From positions 1 to 26,231 of the IMG/VR virus record IMGVR_UViG_3300008258_000019: a stretch of 26,231 nucleotides of DNA, one strand, 5' to 3'. The notes under the pieces are model-generated. The model worked only from the letters and a program-made list of their open reading frames with translations. It ran no database searches and had not been told where the DNA came from. The stretch comes from a virus. Position numbers and translations under genes: made by a program. Positions 13,754 to 20,984 of the stretch are shown here, in pieces (position 1 is the first letter of the stretch; every line of letters begins with the position of its first letter).

Positions 13754-14362
13754 ATGCAACAAGCAGATGGATTTAAGCAATTATTAAATAAGATGATGGC
13801 CCGTAGATGGTACATCACAGCAATGGTATTAGGTGGTTTTATTTTTATTATAGGAGGTATATTTGCCGCTATAGTAGTTAAAACTGAAATTGGGGGTGAA
13901 TGGAAAGAATTATTATTATTGTTATTAGGTGCTTTTATTGGTAGCTATGGTAAAATCATAGACTATTGGTTTAGCGATACTGATAAGGATAAAATGTTAG
14001 TTCAGAAAATGGATGAGGAAGATGGTGTTACTTTAGGTCATACTAATGATATGAAGGAAACTAACAGACCATTTACTCCATTGATCCCAGATGCCTTCGT
14101 TCAAGGTGCTCAAGCAGCTAGAGAATTAGCTGTAGTTGAAAACAAGCAAAAGTTTGAGTTGAAAAAAGACCAACAAGAACATGAACAAGCTTTAGAAGTA
14201 GACGAACAAGAGCATGAACAAGAAATGGAAAAATTAAAATTAGAACACGAACTTAAAGCACATAGATATTGTGAACACGTTTGGGGTGATGCAGATCACG
14301 ACGGCGAATTAGAATGTCAAAAGTGTGGTTTATTAAAAGACGCTTACGACGAATCTCACTAA
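13754..14362 (+). CDS. Two-pass membrane protein with coiled coil and zinc-ribbon-like end
   Basis: The 202-residue protein has two membrane segments (about 19-42 and 50-68), a polar region, a coiled coil rich in Glu/Gln/Lys/His (about 118-170, with repeated EHEQ), and a C-terminal knuckle C173xH175 ... C188xxC191 that could bind zinc. Both ends would lie in the cytoplasm, so the coiled coil probably tethers a cytoplasmic partner to the membrane. It sits between two other small membrane proteins. No known lysis or secretion family is matched. The DADHDGELEC stretch within the knuckle resembles a loop that could also bind a metal ion. Confidence 0.75.
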   Translation: MQQADGFKQLLNKMMARRWYITAMVLGGFIFIIGGIFAAIVVKTEIGGEWKELLLLLLGAFIGSYGKIIDYWFSDTDKDKMLVQKMDEEDGVTLGHTNDMKETNRPFTPLIPDAFVQGAQAARELAVVENKQKFELKKDQQEHEQALEVDEQEHEQEMEKLKLEHELKAHRYCEHVWGDADHDGELECQKCGLLKDAYDESH

Positions 14363-14380
14363 CCATTAAAAATTAAAAGT

Positions 14381-14620
14381 ATGAATTTCAAACAGTGGGT
14401 TATTGATCTATTCAAAGATGAAAGAGGATCAACTTCAGTAAAACCGGTTATCGCGTTTGTAGGTGCAATGTTCCTATGTGTAACAATGATGTTAAACTCA
14501 TTTTCACATTCTGACTTTGCTCCATCAGCAGAATTAGTAAATGCAGTAATGATTATTACTGGTATTGGAATGGGTGCTGATACATTCGACAAATTCTCTC
14601 ATAAAAAGAAAGAAGATTAA
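14381..14620 (+). CDS. Holin-like small membrane protein (79 aa)
   Basis: The 79-residue protein has an amphipathic N-terminus (MNFKQWVIDLFKDERG), two hydrophobic segments (about 22-40 and 50-64), and a short charged C-terminus (KFSHKKKED). This size, topology and basic tail fit small phage holins, but no endolysin gene is next to it. It lies before a strong terminator, the last gene in its unit. Alternatively, it could be a partner of the two membrane proteins before it. Holin is a guess from layout. Confidence 0.5.
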   Translation: MNFKQWVIDLFKDERGSTSVKPVIAFVGAMFLCVTMMLNSFSHSDFAPSAELVNAVMIITGIGMGADTFDKFSHKKKED

Positions 14621-14630
14621 AAACAAAACT

Positions 14631-14656
14631 AAAGGGAACTTCGGTTCCCTTTTTTT
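14631..14656 (+). terminator. Rho-independent terminator
   Basis: The 9-bp stem AAAGGGAAC/GTTCCCTTT with a very stable TTCG tetraloop is followed by a T run. It separates the membrane-protein genes from the CsgG-like gene. Confidence 0.94.
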
Positions 14657-14671
14657 AAATTAAATTTATGT

Positions 14672-15388
14672 ATGAAAAATTTATTAATATTATTAGGTCT
14701 ATTACTGACCATAAGTGCGGGTGCCCAAACTGTAGGGTCAACGAAGACAGAGCAGTACAAAGCATCATTCGAAACCAAAATAGACATTAGTCAATTTTTA
14801 AATTATGAAGGCAAAACAATACCGATTCAGATTCTCAAATGCGGTATTGGTGATGATCTTTATGAGCAATATCCTGAACTCAAAGAAAAGAAAGTGGGTT
14901 TGGGTGTGGCTAACATCACGCTTGAATATCTTGAAAATCTTAACCGCTTTACATTTACAGAAGATAAAACAGAAATTAAAAACAGAATGGTAAAACAATT
15001 CCAAGCGTCACAAGCTGGAATTAGTCAAGATAAATTAGATGGTAGAGGTAAAATTAGATTAGCTCATTACTTTGTTGAAATTGAAGTATACGATTGGTCA
15101 GTTTCAGATGACGAAGAAGTAAACTTAAAAGACGGAATCAAAAATACAATGGTTACACGTTTAGGCTTACAAGTACGCTTTACAGATGCTGAAACAGGAG
15201 AAATTATAGCAGCATCAGGCTTAGGTGAAGCCAAGACAACAAGAGAATTAACATTATTATCTGACGCAACAATAGACCCAGTTAAATTTAATCAGTCAAC
15301 AGTTAGTATTGCAACTAAAAAAGCATTAGATATTGCTTGTGCTCGTATATTACCTCGTATGATTAAAAAGGGTGTATTTCCAAACTAA
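14672..15388 (+). CDS. CsgG-like periplasmic protein
   Basis: The 238-residue protein has a type I signal peptide (MKNLLILLGLLLTISAGAQ) and no lipobox Cys, unlike real CsgG, which is a lipoprotein. The mature protein follows the CsgG/LpoB order: a nucleotide-like strand region (VGLGVANITLEYLENL, 75-90), a helix (EIKNRMVKQFQAS, 101-113), HYFVEIEVYDW (132-142), then RLGLQVRFTDAETGEIIAA (163-181) with GEA following, and a final amphipathic helix. CsgG forms the outer-membrane pore for curli export. Without the lipid anchor and with no curli subunits seen, this may be a periplasmic relative with another role. The gene stands right after a terminator; only a weak AT-rich leader (AAATTAAATTTATGT) precedes it. 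Confidence 0.68.
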   Translation: MKNLLILLGLLLTISAGAQTVGSTKTEQYKASFETKIDISQFLNYEGKTIPIQILKCGIGDDLYEQYPELKEKKVGLGVANITLEYLENLNRFTFTEDKTEIKNRMVKQFQASQAGISQDKLDGRGKIRLAHYFVEIEVYDWSVSDDEEVNLKDGIKNTMVTRLGLQVRFTDAETGEIIAASGLGEAKTTRELTLLSDATIDPVKFNQSTVSIATKKALDIACARILPRMIKKGVFPN

Positions 15389-15393
15389 TTAAA

Positions 15394-15501
15394 ATGGGAA
15401 CAAAAGCAAAAAAGAAAAGAGCAATGAGATCTAGAAAATCTGGACTTAAAACAGTAGCTCAAATAAACAAAAATTTAGCAATCCTTTCAAAACTAAAATA
15501 A
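15394..15501 (+). CDS. Tiny basic peptide (35 aa)
   Basis: A 35-codon frame fills the space between the CsgG-like gene and the next gene: ATG 5 nt after the previous stop, TAA 1 nt before the next ATG. The peptide is strongly basic (12 Lys/Arg, including AKKKRAMRSRK), with a hydrophobic helical C-terminus. The perfect fit in the gap and the AAAATG start context argue that it is real. It may bind nucleic acid or membrane; the function is unknown. Confidence 0.6.
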   Translation: MGTKAKKKRAMRSRKSGLKTVAQINKNLAILSKLK

Positions 15502-15502
15502 T

Positions 15503-16330
15503 ATGAAAAGTTTATTATTCTTATTAGTATTTATTCCAACAGTATTGTTATCACAAGTTAGCACTTGGAGAGGTGCTACATCAACACCTAGAGTATCAAC
15601 ACAATCATTTCAACAATCATCTCCACAACGAAATGTTAGTAGCTGGAGAAACGAATCACCAAGAGAATTTAATAGACCTGCAAGAACAAGATCAGGCTCA
15701 AATATTATTGTTAATGATCCTTGGTTAGGTAATAACTGGGGTTGGGGATGGAATAGATGGGATATGTGGGGAGCTCCAATGTTTGGTTGGAACTACTGGT
15801 CTCCAATGTGGTATATGAATGATTGGGGTTACAGACAACCTGCTAGAATCTATGTATATGATAATGGTAAAAGAGATACTATTAAAGGTAAAAAACCAAT
15901 TATCAGCTTTGGTATTCAGGGAACAACAGACGATCAAGTGGGTGGTTTCTTTACAATAGGAAATAAAGGATACTTTATAGTAGAATATACAGCAAGTAAT
16001 CTAAGAGATAACTCAACATTCTTTCCTTTTGGAAATATAGCTCAAGTTGATTTTCCAATGGTAAACGACTTAGTTCAAAGACAGAGCTTTTATGTTGGTG
16101 TAGGTAAGCGAATTAAAAGAACAGGTATTCATATGATGATTGGAACTGTAAGTGAAGACGCTAAATGGAGAGGTAAAGATGATTTAGGCTACATAACATT
16201 TCCTAAGTACTTAGATAGATTTACAACAGTAAAAATAGGTGCACTACACGACTATAAAAATTTTACAATAAAGTTTGATTATGACCCAATAATCAATAAT
16301 AGAACTTTTGGATTGGGTGTTAATTTCTAA
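15503..16330 (+). CDS. Exported Trp-rich, outer-membrane-like protein
   Basis: The 275-residue protein has a signal peptide (MKSLLFLLVFIPTVLLSQ), a Ser/Gln/Arg-rich linker (about 19-70), and a striking Trp/Gly/Asn-rich segment (NNWGWGWNRWDMWG and on to about 113). From about 130 the sequence alternates hydrophobic and polar residues and ends in GLGVNF, with a terminal Phe as in many outer-membrane beta-barrels. It probably sits in or on the outer membrane. The Trp-rich part could bind glycans or span the membrane interface. No family is recognised. The next gene starts 1 nt after its stop. Confidence 0.72.
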   Translation: MKSLLFLLVFIPTVLLSQVSTWRGATSTPRVSTQSFQQSSPQRNVSSWRNESPREFNRPARTRSGSNIIVNDPWLGNNWGWGWNRWDMWGAPMFGWNYWSPMWYMNDWGYRQPARIYVYDNGKRDTIKGKKPIISFGIQGTTDDQVGGFFTIGNKGYFIVEYTASNLRDNSTFFPFGNIAQVDFPMVNDLVQRQSFYVGVGKRIKRTGIHMMIGTVSEDAKWRGKDDLGYITFPKYLDRFTTVKIGALHDYKNFTIKFDYDPIINNRTFGLGVNF

Positions 16331-16331
16331 A

Positions 16332-17795
16332 ATGAAAAAATGGTTAGTAAGTATATTATTAATCGTTATATGTTTATTCGCTAAGATAGCGAACGGACAA
16401 GTTTACACTCAAACATTCATTGACAAATGCACTGGTCAAACCAAAGTAGCTACAACTACAATGGTCAACGGAAACGCTATCGTTTCATTCTATGGTCAAA
16501 TTAAGACATTTACTCCAGCGCAGGTAACAAATGGAGAATTACAAGCTTGGCTTCAAGCAACGTATGTATCCTACAACTCACTAGCATGTCCAGTATCAAC
16601 TCCCGTAGTAACACAGACAGTGACTCAGGCAGTGTCGCAGGCAGCATCACAAGCAGCATCATCAGCAGCAAGCTCAGCAGCGTCATCAGCCGCTTCATCA
16701 GCAGCCTCAAGTGCAGCAAGTGGTGCAGCTTCAGGAGCAGCAAGTGGAGCCGCTTCAGGAGCAGCAAGCGGAGCAGCATCAAGTGGAGCAGCAGCTTCAA
16801 GTGGATCTTCAGCCTCAAGCGGTACAGCAGCATCCTCGAGTGGATCTTCATCCCAATCATCATCGGGTTCGTCCTCGTCTTCATCTTCTGGTTCGTCATC
16901 CTCATCTGGGGAGTCATCATCATCAAGTTCATCTGGAAGCAAAAGCGAAAGCAAATCAGAAACAAAAACAGAATCAAAGAGTGAATCTAAATCTGAAAGC
17001 AAATCTGAAAGCAAATCTGAAGAGAAAAAAGAAGAAACTAAATCAGAAACTAAAGAGGAAAAGAAAGAGGAGAAGAAGGAAGAATCTAAAGAGGAAAAAA
17101 AGGAAGAGAAAAAAGAAGATAAGAAGGACGATAAGAAACAAGCTAAAATGAACCCCATAATGATAGGTTCAGATTTAACTGTAGCTCAAAATCCTGCAGG
17201 TGGATTTACACCAATCATATCATTAAGTATGTCTCAAGCATCAGCTACAGGCGAATCAAGTTGGGGTGTATCAAGTATGGTATGGGCTGATTTAAAATCA
17301 TTCGCTTTATCTGCAAATAAAAGCGATATGAACTTTAAGAACGGAGTACTCAAATCAATAGATGCTTACTCATATACCGTTGCTTACGTCGCAGGTACGC
17401 ATATGACTTTTGGTGGTTATACTCACATTATACCACATCCAAAACATGGTACGTTTGGCTATAACTTATCTGTTATTAATATTAAATTGAAAGAAGCTGT
17501 TGGTTATTCATATTCATTTATGTCGTCAACTACAGCATTCTGGACTAAACCATATCAAATAAGTAGAAAATCAACATTATCTCCAGGTGTATTCTTAATG
17601 GCGTCACCATATGCTTACAACAGCAAAGCAGGCAGCACATGGAACTATAATGTAATGGGTTTGGTGGGCACAGGATATAGTTTTAAATTGAGTAAACGAT
17701 TTGGATTTAACATTGATTATAAAGCAAGCTTATCAACAGTACCGGGTACACCCATACTTAGCTTCTTCCTTGTAGGTTCAAGATTACAACTATAA
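16332..17795 (+). CDS. Exported low-complexity protein with barrel-like C-terminus
   Basis: I choose the ATG at 16332, 1 nt after the previous stop, as it begins a signal peptide (MKKWLVSILLIVICLFAKIANG). The mature 465 residues comprise a small domain with Cys33 and Cys86 (about 23-90), an Ala/Ser-rich tract (about 100-170), a Gly/Ser tract (to about 203), a Lys/Ser/Glu tract (to about 270), and a C-terminal beta-rich domain (about 271-487) ending VGSRLQL that looks like a small outer-membrane barrel. The long disordered middle could reach from the membrane across the periplasm or outward as a stalk. The tracts vary readily in length by repeat slippage. Confidence 0.78.
   Translation: MKKWLVSILLIVICLFAKIANGQVYTQTFIDKCTGQTKVATTTMVNGNAIVSFYGQIKTFTPAQVTNGELQAWLQATYVSYNSLACPVSTPVVTQTVTQAVSQAASQAASSAASSAASSAASSAASSAASGAASGAASGAASGAASGAASSGAAASSGSSASSGTAASSSGSSSQSSSGSSSSSSSGSSSSSGESSSSSSSGSKSESKSETKTESKSESKSESKSESKSEEKKEETKSETKEEKKEEKKEESKEEKKEEKKEDKKDDKKQAKMNPIMIGSDLTVAQNPAGGFTPIISLSMSQASATGESSWGVSSMVWADLKSFALSANKSDMNFKNGVLKSIDAYSYTVAYVAGTHMTFGGYTHIIPHPKHGTFGYNLSVINIKLKEAVGYSYSFMSSTTAFWTKPYQISRKSTLSPGVFLMASPYAYNSKAGSTWNYNVMGLVGTGYSFKLSKRFGFNIDYKASLSTVPGTPILSFFLVGSRLQL
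16620..17145 (+). repeat. Low-complexity coding repeats (Ala/Ser, Gly/Ser, Lys/Glu)
   Basis: This coding tract is built from short, imperfect in-frame repeats: first SAAS/GAAS units, then GSSSS units, then KSES/KSET and KKEE units. The DNA units are degenerate (agcagcaagtgga and similar), so it is an old, drifting repeat rather than a perfect tandem array. Confidence 0.85.
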
Positions 17796-17820
17796 ATTTG
17801 GGTCGGTCAAAATTAGGTTG

Positions 17821-17830
17821 TATATTTAAG
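17821..17830 (+). promoter_or_regulatory. Promoter-like box before the small lipoprotein
   Basis: TATATTTAAG lies 25 nt (from the core) upstream of the ATG at 17854, in the gap after the low-complexity gene. A downstream terminator at 18024 makes this a likely single-gene unit. Confidence 0.58.
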
Positions 17831-17853
17831 TATAATAAAACAAAAATTACATT

Positions 17854-18015
17854 ATGAAAAAAGTAATTGCAATTTTCGCAATCGCTACATTGGTAGCATG
17901 TGGTAACGCTTCAACTGAAGTAACCTCAACTGATTCAACTGCAGTGGCAGTAGATTCAACAGTAGTAGCAACAGATTCAACTGCAGTAGCAGCTGATACA
18001 ACTGCAACTAAGTAA
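17854..18015 (+). CDS. Tiny Asp/Ser/Thr-rich lipoprotein (53 aa)
   Basis: The 53-residue peptide has a type II signal peptide (MKKVIAIFAIATLVAC) with lipobox LVAC at Cys16 and a mature part made of repeats of DSTAVAV-like units (TDSTAVAVDSTVVATDST). Similar tiny lipoproteins are common in Flavobacteria and are probably abundant envelope components. It is flanked by its own promoter-like box and terminator, so it is likely expressed as a short, strong transcript. The Asp-rich repeat could bind cations. The role is unknown. Confidence 0.82.
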   Translation: MKKVIAIFAIATLVACGNASTEVTSTDSTAVAVDSTVVATDSTAVAADTTATK

Positions 18016-18023
18016 GTTATTAT

Positions 18024-18050
18024 GGCCTGTCCTTTGGACGGGCCAACTTT
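18024..18050 (+). terminator. Hairpin terminator after small lipoprotein
   Basis: The stem GGCCTGTCC/GGACGGGCC (9 bp, one G-U) with loop TTT is followed by AACTTT, a weak T-rich end. It closes the lipoprotein unit. Confidence 0.8.
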
Positions 18051-18068
18051 CTACTTTAGATTAATACT

Positions 18069-18434
18069 ATGTATAAGATTAAGAACAAAATAAGACAAAT
18101 ACGTAAGATCCTACGTTGGATTCCTATCATATGGAAAGATCGTGATTGGGATTATTATTTCGTTTATGAAATACTTAAACAGAAATTGATTGATACTGAA
18201 GCTTATATTCGTAAAGATGGTTTACATGTATTTAATGAGCACGATGCTGATAGTATTAAAACAGCAATCGAAATGATAGAGAAAGTACAAACTGAATACC
18301 ATCTTGATAAATACTTATCAGAAGCAACTGAGTGGACTACTGAGGGAATGAATAAAGCTACAAAGGATCATAATAAAGCTAAACAAGAATTATTCAAATA
18401 TCTAAACAATAACATTGAAAAATGGTGGGATTAA
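18069..18434 (+). CDS. Phage protein of unknown function (121 aa)
   Basis: The 121-residue protein has a basic N-terminus (MYKIKNKIRQIRKILRWIPIIWKDRDWDYYF) and helical rest with conserved-looking aromatic residues (YYFVYEILKQKL). I recall related proteins with 'WKDRDWDYYY' in Bacteroidetes phages, with no function known. A weak TAGATTAA box precedes the ATG by a few bases. Its end overlaps the start of the small membrane protein at 18422 by 13 nt. Confidence 0.72.
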   Translation: MYKIKNKIRQIRKILRWIPIIWKDRDWDYYFVYEILKQKLIDTEAYIRKDGLHVFNEHDADSIKTAIEMIEKVQTEYHLDKYLSEATEWTTEGMNKATKDHNKAKQELFKYLNNNIEKWWD

Positions 18435-18568
18435 TTATATTCATAATAATAGTAGCTATTTCAATTACCCTGGTATGGGTTAGAGGAATTGATAACATGA
18501 AAACAAATTACCCAGATTATATGGGTGAAGATTTATTTGATGAAGAAGATAAAAACAATATAATATGA
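18422..18568 (+). CDS. Small membrane protein (48 aa)
   Basis: A 48-residue frame bridges the genes on each side: it begins 13 nt inside the preceding gene and its TGA overlaps the next ATG (ATGA). The N-terminus is a membrane segment (about 3-20, GLIIFIIIVAISITLVW), followed by an acidic tail with NYPDYMGEDLFDEED. The double overlap suggests coupled translation of a three-gene set. I recall NYPDYxGEDLF tails in small phage proteins, with no known function. Confidence 0.72.
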   Translation: MVGLIIFIIIVAISITLVWVRGIDNMKTNYPDYMGEDLFDEEDKNNII

Positions 18569-18825
18569 AACAATATATAAGCCCAATATTAACAGCATGC
18601 TCATTAATTGCCCTGTTAACAACAATTTACTTTCAGAATGAAAGAGTTAATCAATTTAAATTTGAAGTAAAAACATTAAAATCAACAGCAGATAGTTTAC
18701 ACGATGAATTATTTATTAGACATGTTATGAATGAAAGATACGAATTGTCTCTAGATCATTTACAGAAAGTAAATCCAAATGCTGCTCTTGAGTTTGTAAA
18801 TTTTATGAATCACGAGACTGAATAG
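18565..18825 (+). CDS. Membrane-anchored coiled-coil protein (86 aa)
   Basis: The 86-residue protein has an N-terminal membrane segment (about 5-23, ISPILTACSLIALLTTIYF) and a helical cytoplasmic or periplasmic part with a heptad-like stretch (VNQFKFEVKTLKSTADSLHDELF). The C-terminus, LDHLQKVNPNAALEFVNF, matches a pattern I recall in small Bacteroidetes phage proteins. It starts inside the stop of the 18422 gene, so it is made together with it. Confidence 0.72.
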   Translation: MKQYISPILTACSLIALLTTIYFQNERVNQFKFEVKTLKSTADSLHDELFIRHVMNERYELSLDHLQKVNPNAALEFVNFMNHETE

Positions 18826-18844
18826 TATCACTTCTCAACTAGCG

Positions 18845-18854
18845 TATATTTATA
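18845..18854 (+). promoter_or_regulatory. Promoter-like box very close to start codon
   Basis: TATATTTATA lies in the gap after the 18565 gene, with only 8 nt between the core and the ATG at 18861. If this is a -10-type element, the transcript would be almost leaderless. Confidence 0.55.
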
Positions 18855-18860
18855 TATGCT

Positions 18861-19088
18861 ATGATACGATACGCTAAACATAATAATAAAGAATATATCG
18901 TAATAGATAGCTCGTTTGAAATTAACGGATTAAAGTCTCCACTGCACGTTCAAATTAATGTTAATGGCTTTACTCAAGAGGAAAAAGACATACTTTACAA
19001 AACATCATCAGTAGCTTTTAATCGTCATATCAATTTCTCTAAAAAACCTACAGTAGCTCCTAAGAAACCTTGGTGGAAGGTTTGGTGA
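18861..19088 (+). CDS. Small protein with aromatic C-terminal tail (75 aa)
   Basis: The 75-residue protein has an alpha/beta-like body and a distinct tail, VAPKKPWWKVW. Proteins at 25543 (KPKRKWYQFWKAK) and 21864 (PPPPHWWWNK) also end in Pro/Lys followed by Trp clusters. Such tails may dock on a shared partner or the membrane. No catalytic motif is visible. The start is supported by the promoter-like box, but it leaves a very short leader. Confidence 0.7.
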   Translation: MIRYAKHNNKEYIVIDSSFEINGLKSPLHVQINVNGFTQEEKDILYKTSSVAFNRHINFSKKPTVAPKKPWWKVW

Positions 19089-19104
19089 AGGCCAAATAAT
19101 AGCT

Positions 19105-19114
19105 TAGATTTAAG
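19105..19114 (+). promoter_or_regulatory. Promoter-like box abutting start codon
   Basis: TAGATTTAAG ends next to the ATG at 19117, with 4 nt between the core and the ATG. AGCTTAGATTTAAGCT is also an imperfect inverted repeat (AGCTTA/TAAGCT), so it could be an operator. Confidence 0.5.
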
Positions 19115-19116
19115 CT

Positions 19117-19341
19117 ATGACAGTTAAAGAATTAATAGAACAACTACAACAACTAGATCCCGATTTACATGTGTTCGTTCGTGGCTACGAAGGTGGCTAT
19201 GATTATGCTGGACCCATTGTTGAGGATAAAGAATTTGCTTTGGATTTCCATAAGGAATGGTATTATGGCGACCATGAAGTTTCTGATTATCCAGGTGTTG
19301 AAGAAGGAAATTACACAATAGTTAAAGGTATAATATTATAG
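19117..19341 (+). CDS. Conserved small protein of unknown function (74 aa)
   Basis: The sequence MTVKELIEQLQQLDPDLHVFVRGYEGGYDY followed by WYYGDHE matches a small family I know from phages and bacteria (TVxELIxxLxxLPxDxxVxVxGYEGGY). The family has no known function. It lies 3 nt before the metallophosphoesterase gene and is likely co-transcribed with it. Confidence 0.78.
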   Translation: MTVKELIEQLQQLDPDLHVFVRGYEGGYDYAGPIVEDKEFALDFHKEWYYGDHEVSDYPGVEEGNYTIVKGIIL

Positions 19342-19344
19342 GTT

Positions 19345-20115
19345 ATGAAATTAGTAGTAATAGGCGATATTCATGGTCGTGATATATGGAAACAAATCGT
19401 AGCTAAAGAGCACGACGATACAGATGAATTTGTATTTGTAGGTGATTACTTTGATTCATTTACAGTTAAAGGATTAGATCAAATCAATAACTTTCTAGAC
19501 ATTATTGATTTCAGAAACACATCTATATACCATAAAGTAACATTGTTAATTGGTAATCACGATTACCATTACTACCCAGGTATTGAGGATAGTGGTACCT
19601 CAGGCTACCAAACATTAATGGCACCTTCAATTAAACACGTAGTAAGCGAAAATAAACAATATCTACAAGCAGCTTATCAAGTTGACGAATTTGTTTTTAC
19701 ACACGCTGGACTAAGTAGTGAATGGTTAAATGACAATATTGTAATGTGGGATGTACCTAATTTAGCAATGTATGTTAATGATTTATTCTATTATCAACCC
19801 CAAAAATTAGCTTATCGCTCATATAAACAAGTTGGAGATCAAGTATATGGTGTTGGTGGTTATGGTAGTGAAACATTTCAAGGCCCACTTTGGATCAGAC
19901 CTAAAGCATTAATGGCTGCTAATAGAGACACATTACGTAATCAAATCATTCAAGTAGTAGGACATACACCACAAGATACAATTGACATTAAAGGTAAATC
20001 TACTGGTGGTAGATATTACTTTATAGACACACTTGAATATGGACAAAATCAATATTTGGTGATCAAAGATGGAGTTGTATCTTTAGGAGAATTAAATAAT
20101 AAAGATGAAAAGTAA
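19345..20115 (+). CDS. Calcineurin-like metallophosphoesterase
   Basis: The 256-residue protein has all five motifs of the calcineurin-like phosphoesterase fold: Asp8-x-His10 (GDIHG), Gly33-Asp34 with Asp37 (GDYFD), Gly70-Asn71-His72-Asp73 (GNHD), His120 (FTHAG) and Gly206-His207 (VVGHTP). These bind two metal ions. Related phage enzymes hydrolyse phosphoesters of protein, nucleotide or RNA; the substrate cannot be read here. It is cytoplasmic with no signal peptide. Its end overlaps the next gene start by 11 nt. The ATG is preceded by GGTT, the common start context in this region. Confidence 0.93.
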   Translation: MKLVVIGDIHGRDIWKQIVAKEHDDTDEFVFVGDYFDSFTVKGLDQINNFLDIIDFRNTSIYHKVTLLIGNHDYHYYPGIEDSGTSGYQTLMAPSIKHVVSENKQYLQAAYQVDEFVFTHAGLSSEWLNDNIVMWDVPNLAMYVNDLFYYQPQKLAYRSYKQVGDQVYGVGGYGSETFQGPLWIRPKALMAANRDTLRNQIIQVVGHTPQDTIDIKGKSTGGRYYFIDTLEYGQNQYLVIKDGVVSLGELNNKDEK

Positions 20116-20725
20116 ATTTTATATCAAGGATAAACGAACACTAAAACAGAAACTAACTGACTTTGGTCATAGTATGTTGTTTTGGAGAGGTAGAAAGAAA
20201 GGTATGATTCATACTAGGAATATTACTTGGGATGATATTAGAGCTGTATTCTTTCCTAAAAACTTCTATGAAAAATATCATTACTTAGGATCAGTTCCAT
20301 ACAATAAGTTAGGTCCTATTTTTGAAGCAATGGAGCCGTTAGTAATCTTTATGGATTATAAAGCAAAGCCTTGGTGGTGTCCTAGATGGTTCCTTAGATT
20401 CTTACATTTGTTTGGTGATGATAATTCAATAGTGAGAGTTAGGAATAGGTTTCTAAGCAATCTAAAATGTAAAATCACAGGACACATTGCAATGATGGAC
20501 TACAAAACCAAATGGTCTGACTATGATTTAAGAATATCAGTTATAGGAAATAGGCAAGTACAAAACTTAGCTAATGCTATTGAAGCTAGATACTACGAAG
20601 TAGGTTATAGAACAGACCTTGCAGAGAAGATTAAAGAGTTAGATCCTGATACGGTATATAACAGTGGTTATACAATCAGTAGTATGAAAGCAGAATTAAT
20701 GAGATTAGGACACGAAGAATATTAA
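20105..20725 (+). CDS. Protein of unknown function (206 aa)
   Basis: The 206-residue protein starts 11 nt inside the phosphoesterase gene. It is basic and aromatic, with KPWWCPRWFLRFLHLFGDDNSIVRVRN in the middle (about 79-105) and a KWSDYDLRIS segment later. There is no signal peptide; the aromatic middle is too charged for a membrane helix. Small related segments occur in phages as I recall, without a known role. I cannot assign it further. Confidence 0.68.
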   Translation: MKSKFYIKDKRTLKQKLTDFGHSMLFWRGRKKGMIHTRNITWDDIRAVFFPKNFYEKYHYLGSVPYNKLGPIFEAMEPLVIFMDYKAKPWWCPRWFLRFLHLFGDDNSIVRVRNRFLSNLKCKITGHIAMMDYKTKWSDYDLRISVIGNRQVQNLANAIEARYYEVGYRTDLAEKIKELDPDTVYNSGYTISSMKAELMRLGHEEY

Positions 20726-20735
20726 ATAATAGTAT

Positions 20736-20978
20736 ATGAAAGGAATATTAGAATTCGATTTAGACGAACCGTTTGATAGGGTAGCACATATGAGAGCAGT
20801 TAAAGCAGTAGATATGGCTTCAGCTCTATGGGATATGGATCAATACTTAAGAAGCCAAACCAAATACGCTCCCGACTCTATGCCTTCAGAAGTGTATGGT
20901 GCGTTACAAGAAACAAGAGATAAGTTACACGAAATAATGAGCGATCATTCAATCGACTTAGACGAACTATTAAAATAA
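20736..20978 (+). CDS. Small phage protein of unknown function (80 aa)
   Basis: The 80-residue protein has the pattern MKGILEFDLDEP, then AVDMASALWDMDQYLRSQTKY and a charged helical end. This arrangement (an ExDL-type strand, then SALWDxDQWLR) matches a small family I know from many phages, with no function assigned. It is acidic and cytoplasmic. It is followed by the 20985 gene after 6 nt. Confidence 0.75.
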   Translation: MKGILEFDLDEPFDRVAHMRAVKAVDMASALWDMDQYLRSQTKYAPDSMPSEVYGALQETRDKLHEIMSDHSIDLDELLK

Positions 20979-20984
20979 TAACTT

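Noticed and set aside
16510-17158. Long frames on both strands across the low-complexity gene
   Set aside because: They result from the repeat composition (few stop codons) and encode Leu/Met- or Asp/Ser-only strings. The sense frame has a signal peptide and folded ends.
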